Positions 35,924 through 44,410 are shown, counted from the stretch's first letter. The stretch: 52,819 nt of DNA from Leifsonia sp. Root227 (GCF_001428745.1 NZ_LMIO01000005.1:6705-59523), one strand, 5' to 3'. Translations and numbers: made by a program. The notes: a model not told the origin generated them from the sequence alone.

Positions 35924-37200
35924 GGCCGCGGCCCGGTCATCGAGCGCACGGACGGGGCGAACGAGCCGTGGAAGATCGACGACGCCGCACCGATCGCCCC
36001 CGCCACCTCTTCGAGCACCGAGAGCTCGACGGCGACGTGGCGGGCGCTTCGCGCGGTCGGGATGCTGTTGACCGCCGCATCCAGCGTCGTCAGCACGATC
36101 TCGCGGAGCTCTGGCTCGAACGCCGGGCCGCCGACCACCATCATCGGCAGGTCGAGGAGGTCGATCAGGCCGACGGCGCCGCGGGCGATGACGTCCGCCA
36201 CCCTGTGTGCGGCGGCCACCGCCTCCGGAACGCCGCGGCCGACCTCGCGGCACATCTCCGCGTATGTCCTGGCAGGCCCGGAGTATCCAAGCTCCAGGGC
36301 GATCTCGGGGAGCGCTGTCGTCGGGTTGCATTCACGCACCAGCGTCGGCCGGCCGAGGTCGTCGAGCTGGCCGATCTGGATGGCGGCGAGCTGGCCGAAC
36401 TCGCCAGCGTTCGAACTGGTGCCGCGATAGACGTCGCCGTTCAGCACGAGGCCGGAGCCGATGCCGGTGCCGAAGTAGAGGTACACGAAGTCGCCTGCCC
36501 GGCTGTTCTGGCCGATCCAGCGCTCGCCGATGGCCGCGGCCTCCCCGTCCTTCTGGACGATCACGCCGCAGTGCAGCCGCTCGGCCAGCATCCGGCGCAG
36601 CGGCACGTTGCGCCAGGCACGGGAGAGCGGAAGCTCGAGGAGGTCTCCTCCGTTGGTGATCGGGCCTGGGGTAGCGACGCCGAGACCGAGGAACGTGCTC
36701 CTGTCGATGCCGGATGCGGTGAGCATGTCCTCGACGTGCCCTCCGATGATCTCGACCAGCGCCTCCGGCGCCACCTGACCGTCGAAGTCCTCCGAGCGCC
36801 GCTCGACCACAGTGCCGTCGAGCTCGGCGAGCACGCAGGTCAGCCGCTCGGGGTCCACCAGCACGCCGGCGGCGTGGGCGGCCTCCGGGCGCAGCCGCAC
36901 CGGAGTGCGCGGCTTGCCCACTTTCTCGCTGCGCAACTGCTCGCCCTCGGCCAGCAGCCCGCGCTCGATGAGGGTGCGCAGGATGCGCGACACCGACTGC
37001 TGTGTGAGGCCGGTGCGCTCGGAGATCTCCGTGCGGCTGATCGAACCGGCCTGGCGGATGGTCTCGATGATCGTGGCCTCGTTGAACGTTCCGAGGTCGT
37101 ACTGGTTGGCGCCGGGACGCGGCCCGGCCCCCGCGTGCTGGATGCGGGTGCGTTGCGGAGGTCGACCAGCCGCCGCCTGACTGTCGAGGAGGTCGGTCAC
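35917..37200 (-). CDS. ROK-family transcriptional regulator
   Basis: A 427-residue protein with an N-terminal MarR-like helix-turn-helix (about residues 55-85: ISRTEISERTGLTQQSVSRIL) and a ROK sugar-sensing domain. The ROK zinc motif (CxCGxxGC) is absent: after NAGEFGQ the text reads LAAIQIGQLDDLGRPTLVREC. This makes kinase activity unlikely and supports a purely regulatory role. It starts at GTG 37200, overlapping the dehydratase gene by 4 nt. Lying inside the operon, it probably autoregulates it, perhaps through the palindrome at 42869-42881. Confidence 0.85.
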   Translation of the reverse strand: MTDLLDSQAAAGRPPQRTRIQHAGAGPRPGANQYDLGTFNEATIIETIRQAGSISRTEISERTGLTQQSVSRILRTLIERGLLAEGEQLRSEKVGKPRTPVRLRPEAAHAAGVLVDPERLTCVLAELDGTVVERRSEDFDGQVAPEALVEIIGGHVEDMLTASGIDRSTFLGLGVATPGPITNGGDLLELPLSRAWRNVPLRRMLAERLHCGVIVQKDGEAAAIGERWIGQNSRAGDFVYLYFGTGIGSGLVLNGDVYRGTSSNAGEFGQLAAIQIGQLDDLGRPTLVRECNPTTALPEIALELGYSGPARTYAEMCREVGRGVPEAVAAAHRVADVIARGAVGLIDLLDLPMMVVGGPAFEPELREIVLTTLDAAVNSIPTARSARHVAVELSVLEEVAGAIGAASSIFHGSFAPSVRSMTGPRPW

Positions 37201-38450
37201 GGGGCCTCCAGGGCGCCGTCCGGGCGGCGGACGCCCGCTGCCCACGCGTCGTGGCCGGACAGTTCGGCCGGGTAGCGCGCCGCAGCGACCTCGTCGAGGT
37301 CGATGCCCCATCCCGGAGCGTCGTTGGGAGTGAGCCATCCGTCCACGATTCGAAGCGTACCGGGGAACACGTCGTGCGTGGCCTCGTTGTAGACGTGGCC
37401 CTCCTGGATTCCGAACGCCGGAGAGACGACGTCGAGCGTCACGTTGGCGGCAGCGCCGATCGGCGAGGTGTCGCCGGGGCCGTGCCAGGCCGTCCGCACG
37501 CCGAACACCTCGGCCAGGTCGGCGAGCTTCTTCGCCGGGGTGAGGCCGCCGACGTCCGAGACGTGGCTCCGGATGAGGTCCACCCCTCCTCCGCTGATCA
37601 GCCGGGCAGCGTCCGTGAACGACGTCGTCAGCTCGCCGACAGCGATCGGAAGCGGGGAGGCGGCGCGCACCTCGGGCAGGCGGTCCCAGTGCTCGGGAGG
37701 GAGCACGTCCTCGAGGAAGAACAGGCGGTACGGCTCGAGGGCGCGCGCCAGCCAGATCGCATCCTTCGGGGTCAGCCGCGAGTGCACGTCGTGCAGTAGC
37801 TCGATGTTGGCAGGAAGCCGGTCGCGTGCCGCCTCGAACAGCGCAGGGGTGCGGCGCAGGTAGTCGCGGGCGCTCCAGCCGTCGCGGTACGGCGCATCCG
37901 GGTACTCGGTGGGCACGCGGGGCGCGCCGTAGCCGCCGCCGCCCGGCGTCGACTGCTGCAGCCGCACGAACCGCTGGCCCTCCTCGATCAGGCGCTCCGC
38001 GTCGCCCAGGGTCTCGTCGATCGTGCGGCCGGACGCGTGCAGGTAGGTGTCCGCCGCGGCCCGCACCTTGCCGCCGAGCAGCTCGTAGACCGGCATTCCC
38101 GCCCGCTTGCCCGCGATGTCCCAGAGCGCCTGGTCGATGCCGGAGATGGCGTTGTTGGTTACCGGCCCACCGCGCCAGTACCCGGTGAACGCGATCAGCC
38201 GGGTGAGGTCGCCGATGTCGCCGGGGTAGCGGCCGATCAGCAGGTGCGCGACGTGCTCGTTGACGAACGTCTCCACCGCCTTCCAGCGCTGCGTGAAGGT
38301 CGCACAGCCGAGGCCGTAGAGCCCTGGCACATTGGTCTCCACCTTCACGACGACCAGGGCCGTGCCCTCCGGGGCAGTCGTGATGGCGCGGACCGAGGTG
38401 ATGCGGATGTCCTCGCGCGGTGTCCAGGGGTTGGCGAATGTGTCGGTCAC
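37197..38450 (-). CDS. Mandelate racemase/enolase-superfamily dehydratase (ManD/RspA type)
   Basis: A 417-residue TIM-barrel enzyme of the mannonate-dehydratase subgroup: YWRGGPVTNNAISGIDQALWDIAGKRAGMPVYELLGGK, DVHSRLTP (first metal Asp), LEDVLPPEHWDRL (Glu), IAVGELTTSF (Glu), SHVSDVGGLTP and WHGPGDTSP (His region). The family dehydrates sugar acids such as D-mannonate or D-gluconate, usually releasing 2-keto-3-deoxy acids. The exact substrate is not known. GTG 38450 is chosen from the family N-terminus. It is fifth in the operon, so the cluster likely handles a sugar oxidised to an acid. Confidence 0.85.
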   Translation of the reverse strand: MTDTFANPWTPREDIRITSVRAITTAPEGTALVVVKVETNVPGLYGLGCATFTQRWKAVETFVNEHVAHLLIGRYPGDIGDLTRLIAFTGYWRGGPVTNNAISGIDQALWDIAGKRAGMPVYELLGGKVRAAADTYLHASGRTIDETLGDAERLIEEGQRFVRLQQSTPGGGGYGAPRVPTEYPDAPYRDGWSARDYLRRTPALFEAARDRLPANIELLHDVHSRLTPKDAIWLARALEPYRLFFLEDVLPPEHWDRLPEVRAASPLPIAVGELTTSFTDAARLISGGGVDLIRSHVSDVGGLTPAKKLADLAEVFGVRTAWHGPGDTSPIGAAANVTLDVVSPAFGIQEGHVYNEATHDVFPGTLRIVDGWLTPNDAPGWGIDLDEVAAARYPAELSGHDAWAAGVRRPDGALEAP

Positions 38451-38497
38451 AGTGGCTCCAGGGGATGGTGGGGATCGGTGGTCAGGCGGGGTCGTGG

Positions 38498-39388
38498 TCA
38501 GGCACGGGCGAGAGGGGGCAGGTCGATGGTGGGCAGATCGAGCTCGTGGGCGGCGCGGAAGCCGATCGTGCGCTCCGCCGCCGTGAGGTCGATCGGGACC
38601 TCCCGCCCGGCGAACGCCCGCGTGCGCAGCACCCCAGGGGCGTAGCGGTCGAGCAGCTCGTCGGTGCGGTACGGCACGATCGTGGTCGGCGCGGCCAGGT
38701 AGAAGGCGTGCGCGCCGCTGACCCTCGCGGTCAGTCCACGCTCGATCGCGACCGCCGCGTCCCGCACATCCAGATACGACCAGCCCTCCGTGAGGTTCGG
38801 CCGCGGGTCTGCGGTCAGCTCCGCCGACAGCCTCTCCAGCACGTCCACGGTGTTGGTGTGCGGGAGACGCAGCGTGACCACGTCCATTCCCCAGCGGCGC
38901 CACACCATGCGGGAGGTGTTCTCGTCGTTCAGCTTCGACAGGGAGTACCAGTCGGAGACGTCGGTGGGGATGTCGGTGTCCAGCGGGAGGTAGGCGGGCA
39001 GCGCAGCACTGTCGATGCCCTGCGGCAGGCCGTACCGGTTGATGCTGCCGGCGACCACCGCCCTGCGGATGCCGCGCTCCGCCGCCTGCGTGAGCACGGC
39101 GAAGGTCGAGACGACATTGGTGCTGTACACGTCGTATGCCGGGGCGATGTCTCTGTGCGCCAGCGCGGCCAGGTGGACCACCGCATCCACGCCGTCGAGG
39201 GCGACGGCGGCGTCCTCCGGCGAGCGGGCGTCCCCGGCGACGACGCGGGATGCGCCGTCCACCGCGTCGCCGTCGAGGGACATCGCCGTCACCGCGGCGC
39301 CGAGGCCGGCCAGGTGCGCCGTGGCGACTCGGCCGATCCTCCCCGCCGCACCGGTGATCAGGATGCGGCGCCCGTCCAGCGCGCTCAT
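38498..39388 (-). CDS. NAD-dependent epimerase/dehydratase (uronate-dehydrogenase-like)
   Basis: A 296-residue extended SDR: ILITGAAGRIGRVATAHLAGLG (NAD site), VHLAALAHRD, catalytic Ser in VVAGSINRYG and YSLSK. The overall pattern is close to uronate dehydrogenases and related sugar oxidoreductases. It would oxidise or epimerise the imported sugar before the dehydratase. It starts at ATG 39388 in an ATGA overlap with the permease gene. Confidence 0.82.
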   Translation of the reverse strand: MSALDGRRILITGAAGRIGRVATAHLAGLGAAVTAMSLDGDAVDGASRVVAGDARSPEDAAVALDGVDAVVHLAALAHRDIAPAYDVYSTNVVSTFAVLTQAAERGIRRAVVAGSINRYGLPQGIDSAALPAYLPLDTDIPTDVSDWYSLSKLNDENTSRMVWRRWGMDVVTLRLPHTNTVDVLERLSAELTADPRPNLTEGWSYLDVRDAAVAIERGLTARVSGAHAFYLAAPTTIVPYRTDELLDRYAPGVLRTRAFAGREVPIDLTAAERTIGFRAAHELDLPTIDLPPLARA

Positions 39389-40362
39389 CCCTTGAGCCCG
39401 GAGGCGGAGCTGACCCCGCGCAGGAACTGCTTCTGGAAGATCACGAACAGGATGACGGGGATGATGATGGTCAGGAACACGGCCGCCATCTGCACCGAGA
39501 ACGGCATGGCGCCGTTCGGCATGTTCGCGAGCGTCACCGACACCGGTTGCAGGTTGGGGGACGACAGCACGAGCATCGGCCACAGGTAGTCCTTCCACGA
39601 CGCCACGATCGTCAGCAGTGCGACGACGCCGATGATCGGGCGGGAGAGCGGAAGGATCAGGGTCGTGAACACGCGGACTGCGCCTGCCCCGTCGATCCGT
39701 GCAGCCTCGATCAGCTCGCGCGGGATGGAGTCGAAGAACCGTTTGAGCACGATCACGTTGAAGGCGCTCGCACCGGCGGGGAGCCAGACGCCCCAGAACG
39801 TGTTCTGCAGGTTCACCCCGATGACCGGCATCTTGAGGATGGTCAGATACAGCGGGACGAGCGAGATCACGCCGGGGAGGAACAGCGTGGCGAGCACGGC
39901 CCCGGAGAGGATCGGTCCCCATTTCGGCCGAAGTGCGCTCAGCAGGTACGCGCCCGTCGTGCTGACGAACAGCGTCGCCACCGTGCTGCCCAGCGCGACG
40001 ATGACCGTGTTGCCGAGCGACGAGCCGATCTGCGCGCCGTCCCACGCCTGGCCGATGTTGCCCCACTGGAAGGGCTTCAGCCAGATGCTCATCGGGTCGC
40101 GCAGGATGTCCTGACTGGTGGAGACGGACGCGCGCGCCGACCAGGCGAGCGGCCCGAGCCCCGCGAAGAGCAGGCCGACCAGCATGACGATCTGGAGCAC
40201 CCACATCCAGGCCTTGACGACAGGGCGTTTGCGGTCGGTCGCCGAGATCGCGCCGCGCTCCCGTTCCTCTCGCACCTTGGTGCGGCCGCGGCGCCGTTGC
40301 CGGGCTGCCGGCTGCTGATCGTCAATGGGGTCGACGATGACCCCTGTTCCGATGACGCTCAT
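39385..40362 (-). CDS. Carbohydrate ABC transporter permease (MalG type)
   Basis: A 325-residue inner-membrane permease with about six helices and the EAA loop ELIEAARIDGAGAVRVFTTLILPLSRP that contacts the ATPase. The N-terminal ~55 residues are charged and cytoplasmic. It starts at ATG 40362 in an ATGA overlap with the partner permease. No ATPase gene is present in the operon, so a shared MsiK-type ATPase elsewhere is implied. Confidence 0.93.
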   Translation of the reverse strand: MSVIGTGVIVDPIDDQQPAARQRRRGRTKVREERERGAISATDRKRPVVKAWMWVLQIVMLVGLLFAGLGPLAWSARASVSTSQDILRDPMSIWLKPFQWGNIGQAWDGAQIGSSLGNTVIVALGSTVATLFVSTTGAYLLSALRPKWGPILSGAVLATLFLPGVISLVPLYLTILKMPVIGVNLQNTFWGVWLPAGASAFNVIVLKRFFDSIPRELIEAARIDGAGAVRVFTTLILPLSRPIIGVVALLTIVASWKDYLWPMLVLSSPNLQPVSVTLANMPNGAMPFSVQMAAVFLTIIIPVILFVIFQKQFLRGVSSASGLKG

Positions 40363-41315
40363 GATGGGCTCCACCTCCTGGTGACGTAGTAGTAGACGAC
40401 GGAGAGCAGGCAGAGGAAGAGCGCGAGGATCACGCTCAACGCGGTCGCCGATCCGTAGTCGCCGTTCACGAAGGCGTACTTGTAGATCTTCAGCATCACG
40501 GTCTGCGTCGCGTTGTTCGGGCCGCCTCCCGTGAACAGGAACGGTTCCGTGAAGAGCTGGAACGTGCCGATCAGCTGGAGCAGCATCATGATGAAGATGA
40601 TGTTGCGCAGCTGCGGGAGCGTGACGTGCCAGAGCCGCGACCAGATGCCTGAGCCGTCGATCTCCGCTGCCTCGTACAGCTCGGTGTTGATCCCGCCGAT
40701 GGCCGCCAGGTAGATGATGGCCGTCGCCCCGGCACCCGCCCAGGTCGTGTAGAGCACGAGCGACGGCATCGCCATCGCCTCCGAGTTGAGCCACGGGAAG
40801 GGCCCGAGTCCGACCCAGCTCAGGATGGAGTTGAAGATGCCGTCGGAGGATGGATCGTAGAAGAACTTCCAGAGCAGGATGCCGGCGACGGGCGGCACGA
40901 CGGCCGGCAGGTACGCCAGCAGGTTGTACGCCCAGCTTCCCCGGCGGAGCTCGTTGATGAACACCGCAAGGATGATCGGCACGGGGAAGCCGAGGATCAG
41001 GCCGAGCGCCGCGTAGTAGACGGTGTTGAGCGCGGCCTGCGGGAGCTCGGGGTCGGTGAGCACGAACGCGAAGTTGTTCAGGCCGACCCAGACCGGCGCT
41101 GCCACGAGGTTCGTGCGCTGGAAGCTCATCACCAGGCCGCTGACGACGGGCCCCCAGCTGAAGTAGAGGAAGGTCAGCACGATCGGGACGGCGAAGAGCA
41201 CGGCCACGAAACCGCCGGAGCGGAACCAGCCGGTGAAGGTGAGCCGGCGCTTGCGCCGAGGAGGGCGCCCTGGACGGGAGATGCCCGTCGAGGGTCGTTC
41301 GAGAGTCTGTGTCAT
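40359..41315 (-). CDS. Carbohydrate ABC transporter permease (MalF type)
   Basis: A 318-residue permease with six helices, the EAA loop ELYEAAEIDGSGIWSRLWHVTLPQL, and the family C-terminal GGGPNNATQTVMLKIYKYAF. Its basic N-terminus is cytoplasmic. It forms the membrane channel with the MalG-type partner. A strong hairpin lies between it and the binding-protein gene upstream. Confidence 0.93.
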   Translation of the reverse strand: MTQTLERPSTGISRPGRPPRRKRRLTFTGWFRSGGFVAVLFAVPIVLTFLYFSWGPVVSGLVMSFQRTNLVAAPVWVGLNNFAFVLTDPELPQAALNTVYYAALGLILGFPVPIILAVFINELRRGSWAYNLLAYLPAVVPPVAGILLWKFFYDPSSDGIFNSILSWVGLGPFPWLNSEAMAMPSLVLYTTWAGAGATAIIYLAAIGGINTELYEAAEIDGSGIWSRLWHVTLPQLRNIIFIMMLLQLIGTFQLFTEPFLFTGGGPNNATQTVMLKIYKYAFVNGDYGSATALSVILALFLCLLSVVYYYVTRRWSPS

Positions 41316-41336
41316 GGTGTCGCTCGCTTTCGTTGG

Positions 41337-41371
41337 GGCGGCGGGGCGGAGTGTTCGTCCGCCCCGCCGCC
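41337..41371 (-). terminator. Intercistronic hairpin between binding protein and permease genes
   Basis: A 14-bp perfect stem (GGCGGCGGGGCGGA at 41337-41350, complement at 41358-41371) with a 7-nt loop. It starts 9 nt after the binding-protein stop and ends 22 nt before the permease start. Such hairpins partly end transcription and protect the upstream mRNA, which raises binding-protein output over permease. Confidence 0.8.
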
Positions 41372-41379
41372 GGCCTGGC

Positions 41380-42753
41380 TCAGCGCTGCTGGGCCAGGTT
41401 CCTGTCGATCGCGGTCGACGCCTGGGTCACGAGCTGCTTGATGTCGGCGTTCTGGTCGGTGAGGACCTTCTGCACCAGCGGGTCGAGCGTCGCGTAGGTG
41501 TTCTGGGCGTCCGCCGGCTCCGGGATGAGCTTCAGCTTGGAGTCGATGTACCCCGTGAACTGCTCGCGCGGCACGTTGATCTCGTCCTTGATCCAGCCGA
41601 GGTACGTGTCGTAGACCGACTGGCTGACGGGCGGGAGCCCAGGCGTGCCCACCGCGGTGTTGGATGCGGCGTCCGCCTTCGCGGAGGCGACGGCGAAGTC
41701 CTGGTCGAAATACTTCTGGAAGTTCATGAACTCGACCCAGCGGGATGCGGCGAGCAGCTCGTTCGGCGACGCCTTCGCGTTGAACATGGCGATCGTGCCA
41801 CCGGTGAGGGTGCCGTGCTCGCCGTCCGCCTGCGGGAGTGCGCCCTGGCCGTAGTCGGCCGGCTTCATCCCGTAGTTGTGGACGGCCTGGTCGTACGCGT
41901 CCGGGGCCTGCAGCACCATGCCGATCTTGCCTGCGGCGAACGCCTTGCGGATGTCGTCCTGGTTGTACAGGAACTGGCTGCCCATCGAGTTGTCCTTCCA
42001 GCGCATGTCCTGCAGAAGCTGCAGCGCCTTCTCGGTGGGAGCGCCCATCGTGGTCTTCTTGCCAGAGCTGTCCGTGACGGTGCCGCCCATGCTGTACGTC
42101 ATGGTGGTGAGCATCCAGCCGCCGGTGTTGTTGGTGGTGAGCTGCGCGTACCCAGCGACGTTCGGCACCTTCTGGGCGATGGTCTTGGCGTACTGCTGCA
42201 CCTCGTCCCAGGTGGTCGGCGGCTTGTCGGGGTCGAGGCCGGCCTGCTGGAAGATCGCCCTGTTGTATGCGATGCCGACGGAGAACAGGCCGTACGGAAC
42301 GGTGTACACGTCGCCCTTGTCGTCCTTCACGTTGTCGAGGGCGAGCGGGTTGAGCTTGTCGAGCAGGCCGATCTGCTTGAGGTACGGCGTCATGTTCGGG
42401 AGCTGCTTGTTGGCGATGAGCTGCTTGCTGTACGTCAGCGAGACGTTCATCGTGGTGGGGAGGGTGCCTCCGGCGAGCTTGGCCTGGAAGGTCTGCGCCT
42501 GCCAGTACTCGGTGGACGGCTTGACGGTGATGTTGGGGTAGAGCTTCTGGAAGTCGTCGACCTTCTTGAGGAAGTTCTCCCTGTCGGCCTTCTTGTCCGC
42601 CGTCGGCTCGTCGCCGACCGTGATGGTGACTTTGGCCTTCGGGTCCGCGGTGGCGGACGCCCCTTCCGTGCCGCCGCCGGAGCAGCCTGCGAGTGCGATC
42701 AGAGCGGCGGCCGCCGTCACGGCGAGCCCGGCCCTCAGTACATGTTTCTTCAT
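41380..42753 (-). CDS. Extracellular sugar-binding lipoprotein of ABC transporter
   Basis: A 457-residue family 1 solute-binding protein. The lipoprotein signal is AAAALIALAGC (Cys about 24). It has two lobes with the hinge motifs LPTTMNVSLTYSKQLIANKQL, VYTVPYGLFSVGIAYNRAIFQQAGLD and AANVTLD-like late helices. It captures an oligosaccharide, sugar or sugar acid outside the cell. AAGGGG precedes ATG 42753. It is the first gene of the sugar operon, with a leader of about 100 nt. Confidence 0.92.
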   Translation of the reverse strand: MKKHVLRAGLAVTAAAALIALAGCSGGGTEGASATADPKAKVTITVGDEPTADKKADRENFLKKVDDFQKLYPNITVKPSTEYWQAQTFQAKLAGGTLPTTMNVSLTYSKQLIANKQLPNMTPYLKQIGLLDKLNPLALDNVKDDKGDVYTVPYGLFSVGIAYNRAIFQQAGLDPDKPPTTWDEVQQYAKTIAQKVPNVAGYAQLTTNNTGGWMLTTMTYSMGGTVTDSSGKKTTMGAPTEKALQLLQDMRWKDNSMGSQFLYNQDDIRKAFAAGKIGMVLQAPDAYDQAVHNYGMKPADYGQGALPQADGEHGTLTGGTIAMFNAKASPNELLAASRWVEFMNFQKYFDQDFAVASAKADAASNTAVGTPGLPPVSQSVYDTYLGWIKDEINVPREQFTGYIDSKLKLIPEPADAQNTYATLDPLVQKVLTDQNADIKQLVTQASTAIDRNLAQQR

Positions 42754-42837
42754 TGAAACCCCTTGTCGTGTGCTGTGCCGCCCAGGTCGACGGCTCGGTC
42801 AGGCCGCCACGTGCTGTCTCATCTGTGCGACCACGAT

Positions 42838-42854
42838 CCCGCCGTAACGGCGGG
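42838..42854 (-). promoter_or_regulatory. 5' leader hairpin of the sugar operon
   Basis: CCCGCCG-TTA-CGGCGGG (read on the minus strand) is a perfect 7-bp stem. It starts within a few bases of the start site predicted from the -10 at 42862-42867, so the mRNA would begin with a stable stem-loop that can protect its 5' end. Confidence 0.55.
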
Positions 42855-42861
42855 TGTTGTA

Positions 42862-42890
42862 AATATAAAACTCAGAGAGTTATTAATCAA
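42862..42890 (-). promoter_or_regulatory. Promoter and candidate operator of the sugar operon
   Basis: On the minus strand: TTGATT (42890-42885), exactly 17 bp, then TATATT (42867-42862). The spacer contains the 13-bp palindrome AACTC-TCT-GAGTT (42881-42869), with near-symmetric AT flanks. The patch is strikingly AT-rich. Its position suits a repressor site, most simply for the ROK regulator of the operon; that link is inference. Confidence 0.65.
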
Positions 42891-42910
42891 TGACGAAAGT
42901 TTTCCCGTTC

Positions 42911-42941
42911 TTGACTTCAAGCGCTTGAGGTCTGTTCTGAT
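42911..42941 (+). promoter_or_regulatory. MerR-type promoter with 19-bp spacer
   Basis: TTGACT (42911-42916), a 19-bp spacer, TCTGAT (42936-42941), then 7 nt to ATG 42949. A dyad GACTTCAAGC/GCTTGAGGTC (42913-42932, one mismatch) fills the spacer. An over-long 19-bp spacer with a central dyad is the standard MerR-activated arrangement, here also leaderless. Confidence 0.8.
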
Positions 42942-42948
42942 GGTCTTC

Positions 42949-43389
42949 ATGACCACGATGACCATCCAGGAGGTGTCGAGGCAGAGCGGGCTCAGCGAGC
43001 CGACTCTGCGCTACTACGAGGACGTCGGCCTCCTCGGCCCGATCGCCAGGGACGGCCGCAGTGGCCACCGGCGCTACGGCGACGGCGACCTCGACGCCGC
43101 CCAGGTGCTCGCCTGCCTGCGCGCGATGGGCGTCGGCATCGAAGACATGCGCACGTACCAGGCGAACAGGCTGATCGGTCGCGCCGCGGCCGGCGAGCAG
43201 CGCGACATCCTGCTCAGGCACGCCGCGCGCGTCGACGGGCAGATCGCGACGCTGCGCGTGCACCTCGACTACCTGCGGGTGAAAGCCGCGCTCTGGGACG
43301 CCCGCGATCGCGGCGACGCCCTCGCAGAGGCGGACGCGCGTGCCGAGCTCGAATCCATCCTTCCCCGACTTGAGGAGACCTTCCGATGA
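42949..43389 (+). CDS. MerR-family transcriptional regulator
   Basis: A 146-residue protein with the N-terminal MerR winged helix (TIQEVSRQSGLSEPTLRYYEDVGLL...GHRRYGDGDL, about residues 4-55), the family's dimer coiled coil and a short variable C-terminus without clustered Cys, so probably not a metal sensor. It starts at ATG 42949 from promoter geometry. It overlaps the reductase gene ATGA-fashion and probably activates both genes when it binds an inducer. Confidence 0.9.
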   Translation: MTTMTIQEVSRQSGLSEPTLRYYEDVGLLGPIARDGRSGHRRYGDGDLDAAQVLACLRAMGVGIEDMRTYQANRLIGRAAAGEQRDILLRHAARVDGQIATLRVHLDYLRVKAALWDARDRGDALAEADARAELESILPRLEETFR

Positions 43390-44381
43390 CCACCGAATCC
43401 ATCCCGTCCACGCCCTCCACACTGGTCACCGGAGGCACCGGCTACCTCGCGACCCGCCTCATCGCCGACCTCCTCGCATCCGGTGTCGCTGTCCGCACCA
43501 CGGTCCGCGCGCTCGATCGAGCCGACGAGGTGCGCGAGGCCGTCCGCCGGGCGGGAGTGGACGACGCCGGACTGTCGTTCGCCGTCGCCACCCTCACCGC
43601 CGACGAGGGCTGGCCGGAGGCGCTGGCCGGGATCGCGGACGTCTACCATGTCGCGTCGCCGATGATCCAGTCGACCGACCAGGATGAGGTCGTCGTTCCC
43701 GCCCGCGACGGATCGCTGCGCGTGCTCAGGGCGGCCAGGGACGCCGGCGCTCGCCGCGTCGTGCTCACGTCGTCGTTCGCGGCGGTCGGGTACACGCCGA
43801 AGCCGGTGCGCGAGTACGACGAGACAGACTGGACAGACCCTGCGACTCCCGGGCTCCCCGCATACCCGCTGTCCAAGGCGGTCGCCGAGCGCGCGGCGTG
43901 GGACTTCGTCGAGCAGGAGGGCGGCGGCTTGGAGCTCGTCGTGATCAACCCGACCTGGATCGCCGGTCCCACTCTGACCGCATCCGCCCGGTCGTCGCTG
44001 CAGTTCTTCACCGGAATGCTCGACGGCACCATTCCGGCAGTGCCGCGGCAGCGCTTCGGGATCGCGGACGTTCGCGATGTCGCTGCGGCCCACATCGCCG
44101 CGATGACGACTCGGGACGCCGCTGGGAAGCGCTACCTGGTGCTCGCGGACGGCCCCACCATGACGTTCCTCGACGTGGCGAACACGCTGCGCGCCGAACT
44201 CGGCGCACTCGCCTCCCGGGTGCCGGCCGAGGAGCTTCCCGGCGACGAGCCGACACCGCTCACCATCCACAACGAGCGCGCGAAGCGCGAGCTCGGCTGG
44301 CGGCCGCGTCCCGCCGTGGAGACGATCGTGCAGACCGCGGAGAGCCTGCGAGACCTGGGGCTGCTCGCGGCCGGCGCCTGA
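43386..44381 (+). CDS. NAD(P)-dependent epimerase/reductase (dihydroflavonol-reductase-like)
   Basis: A 331-residue extended SDR: LVTGGTGYLATRLIADLLASG (cofactor site), VYHVASPM, catalytic Ser/Tyr/Lys in LTSSFAAVGY and YPLSKAVAE, and NPTWIAGP. The type is the DFR/cinnamoyl-reductase-like group that reduces carbonyl compounds. It is co-transcribed with the MerR gene, suggesting an induced detoxification reductase. Confidence 0.86.
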   Translation: MTTESIPSTPSTLVTGGTGYLATRLIADLLASGVAVRTTVRALDRADEVREAVRRAGVDDAGLSFAVATLTADEGWPEALAGIADVYHVASPMIQSTDQDEVVVPARDGSLRVLRAARDAGARRVVLTSSFAAVGYTPKPVREYDETDWTDPATPGLPAYPLSKAVAERAAWDFVEQEGGGLELVVINPTWIAGPTLTASARSSLQFFTGMLDGTIPAVPRQRFGIADVRDVAAAHIAAMTTRDAAGKRYLVLADGPTMTFLDVANTLRAELGALASRVPAEELPGDEPTPLTIHNERAKRELGWRPRPAVETIVQTAESLRDLGLLAAGA

Positions 44382-44410
44382 CCGGCGCTTGCGCGCCTGC
44401 CACTCTTGGA

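Noticed and set aside
42763..42948. An N-terminal extension of the MerR protein
   Set aside because: The added residues are unlike MerR and would place the MerR-type promoter and dyad inside the coding region.
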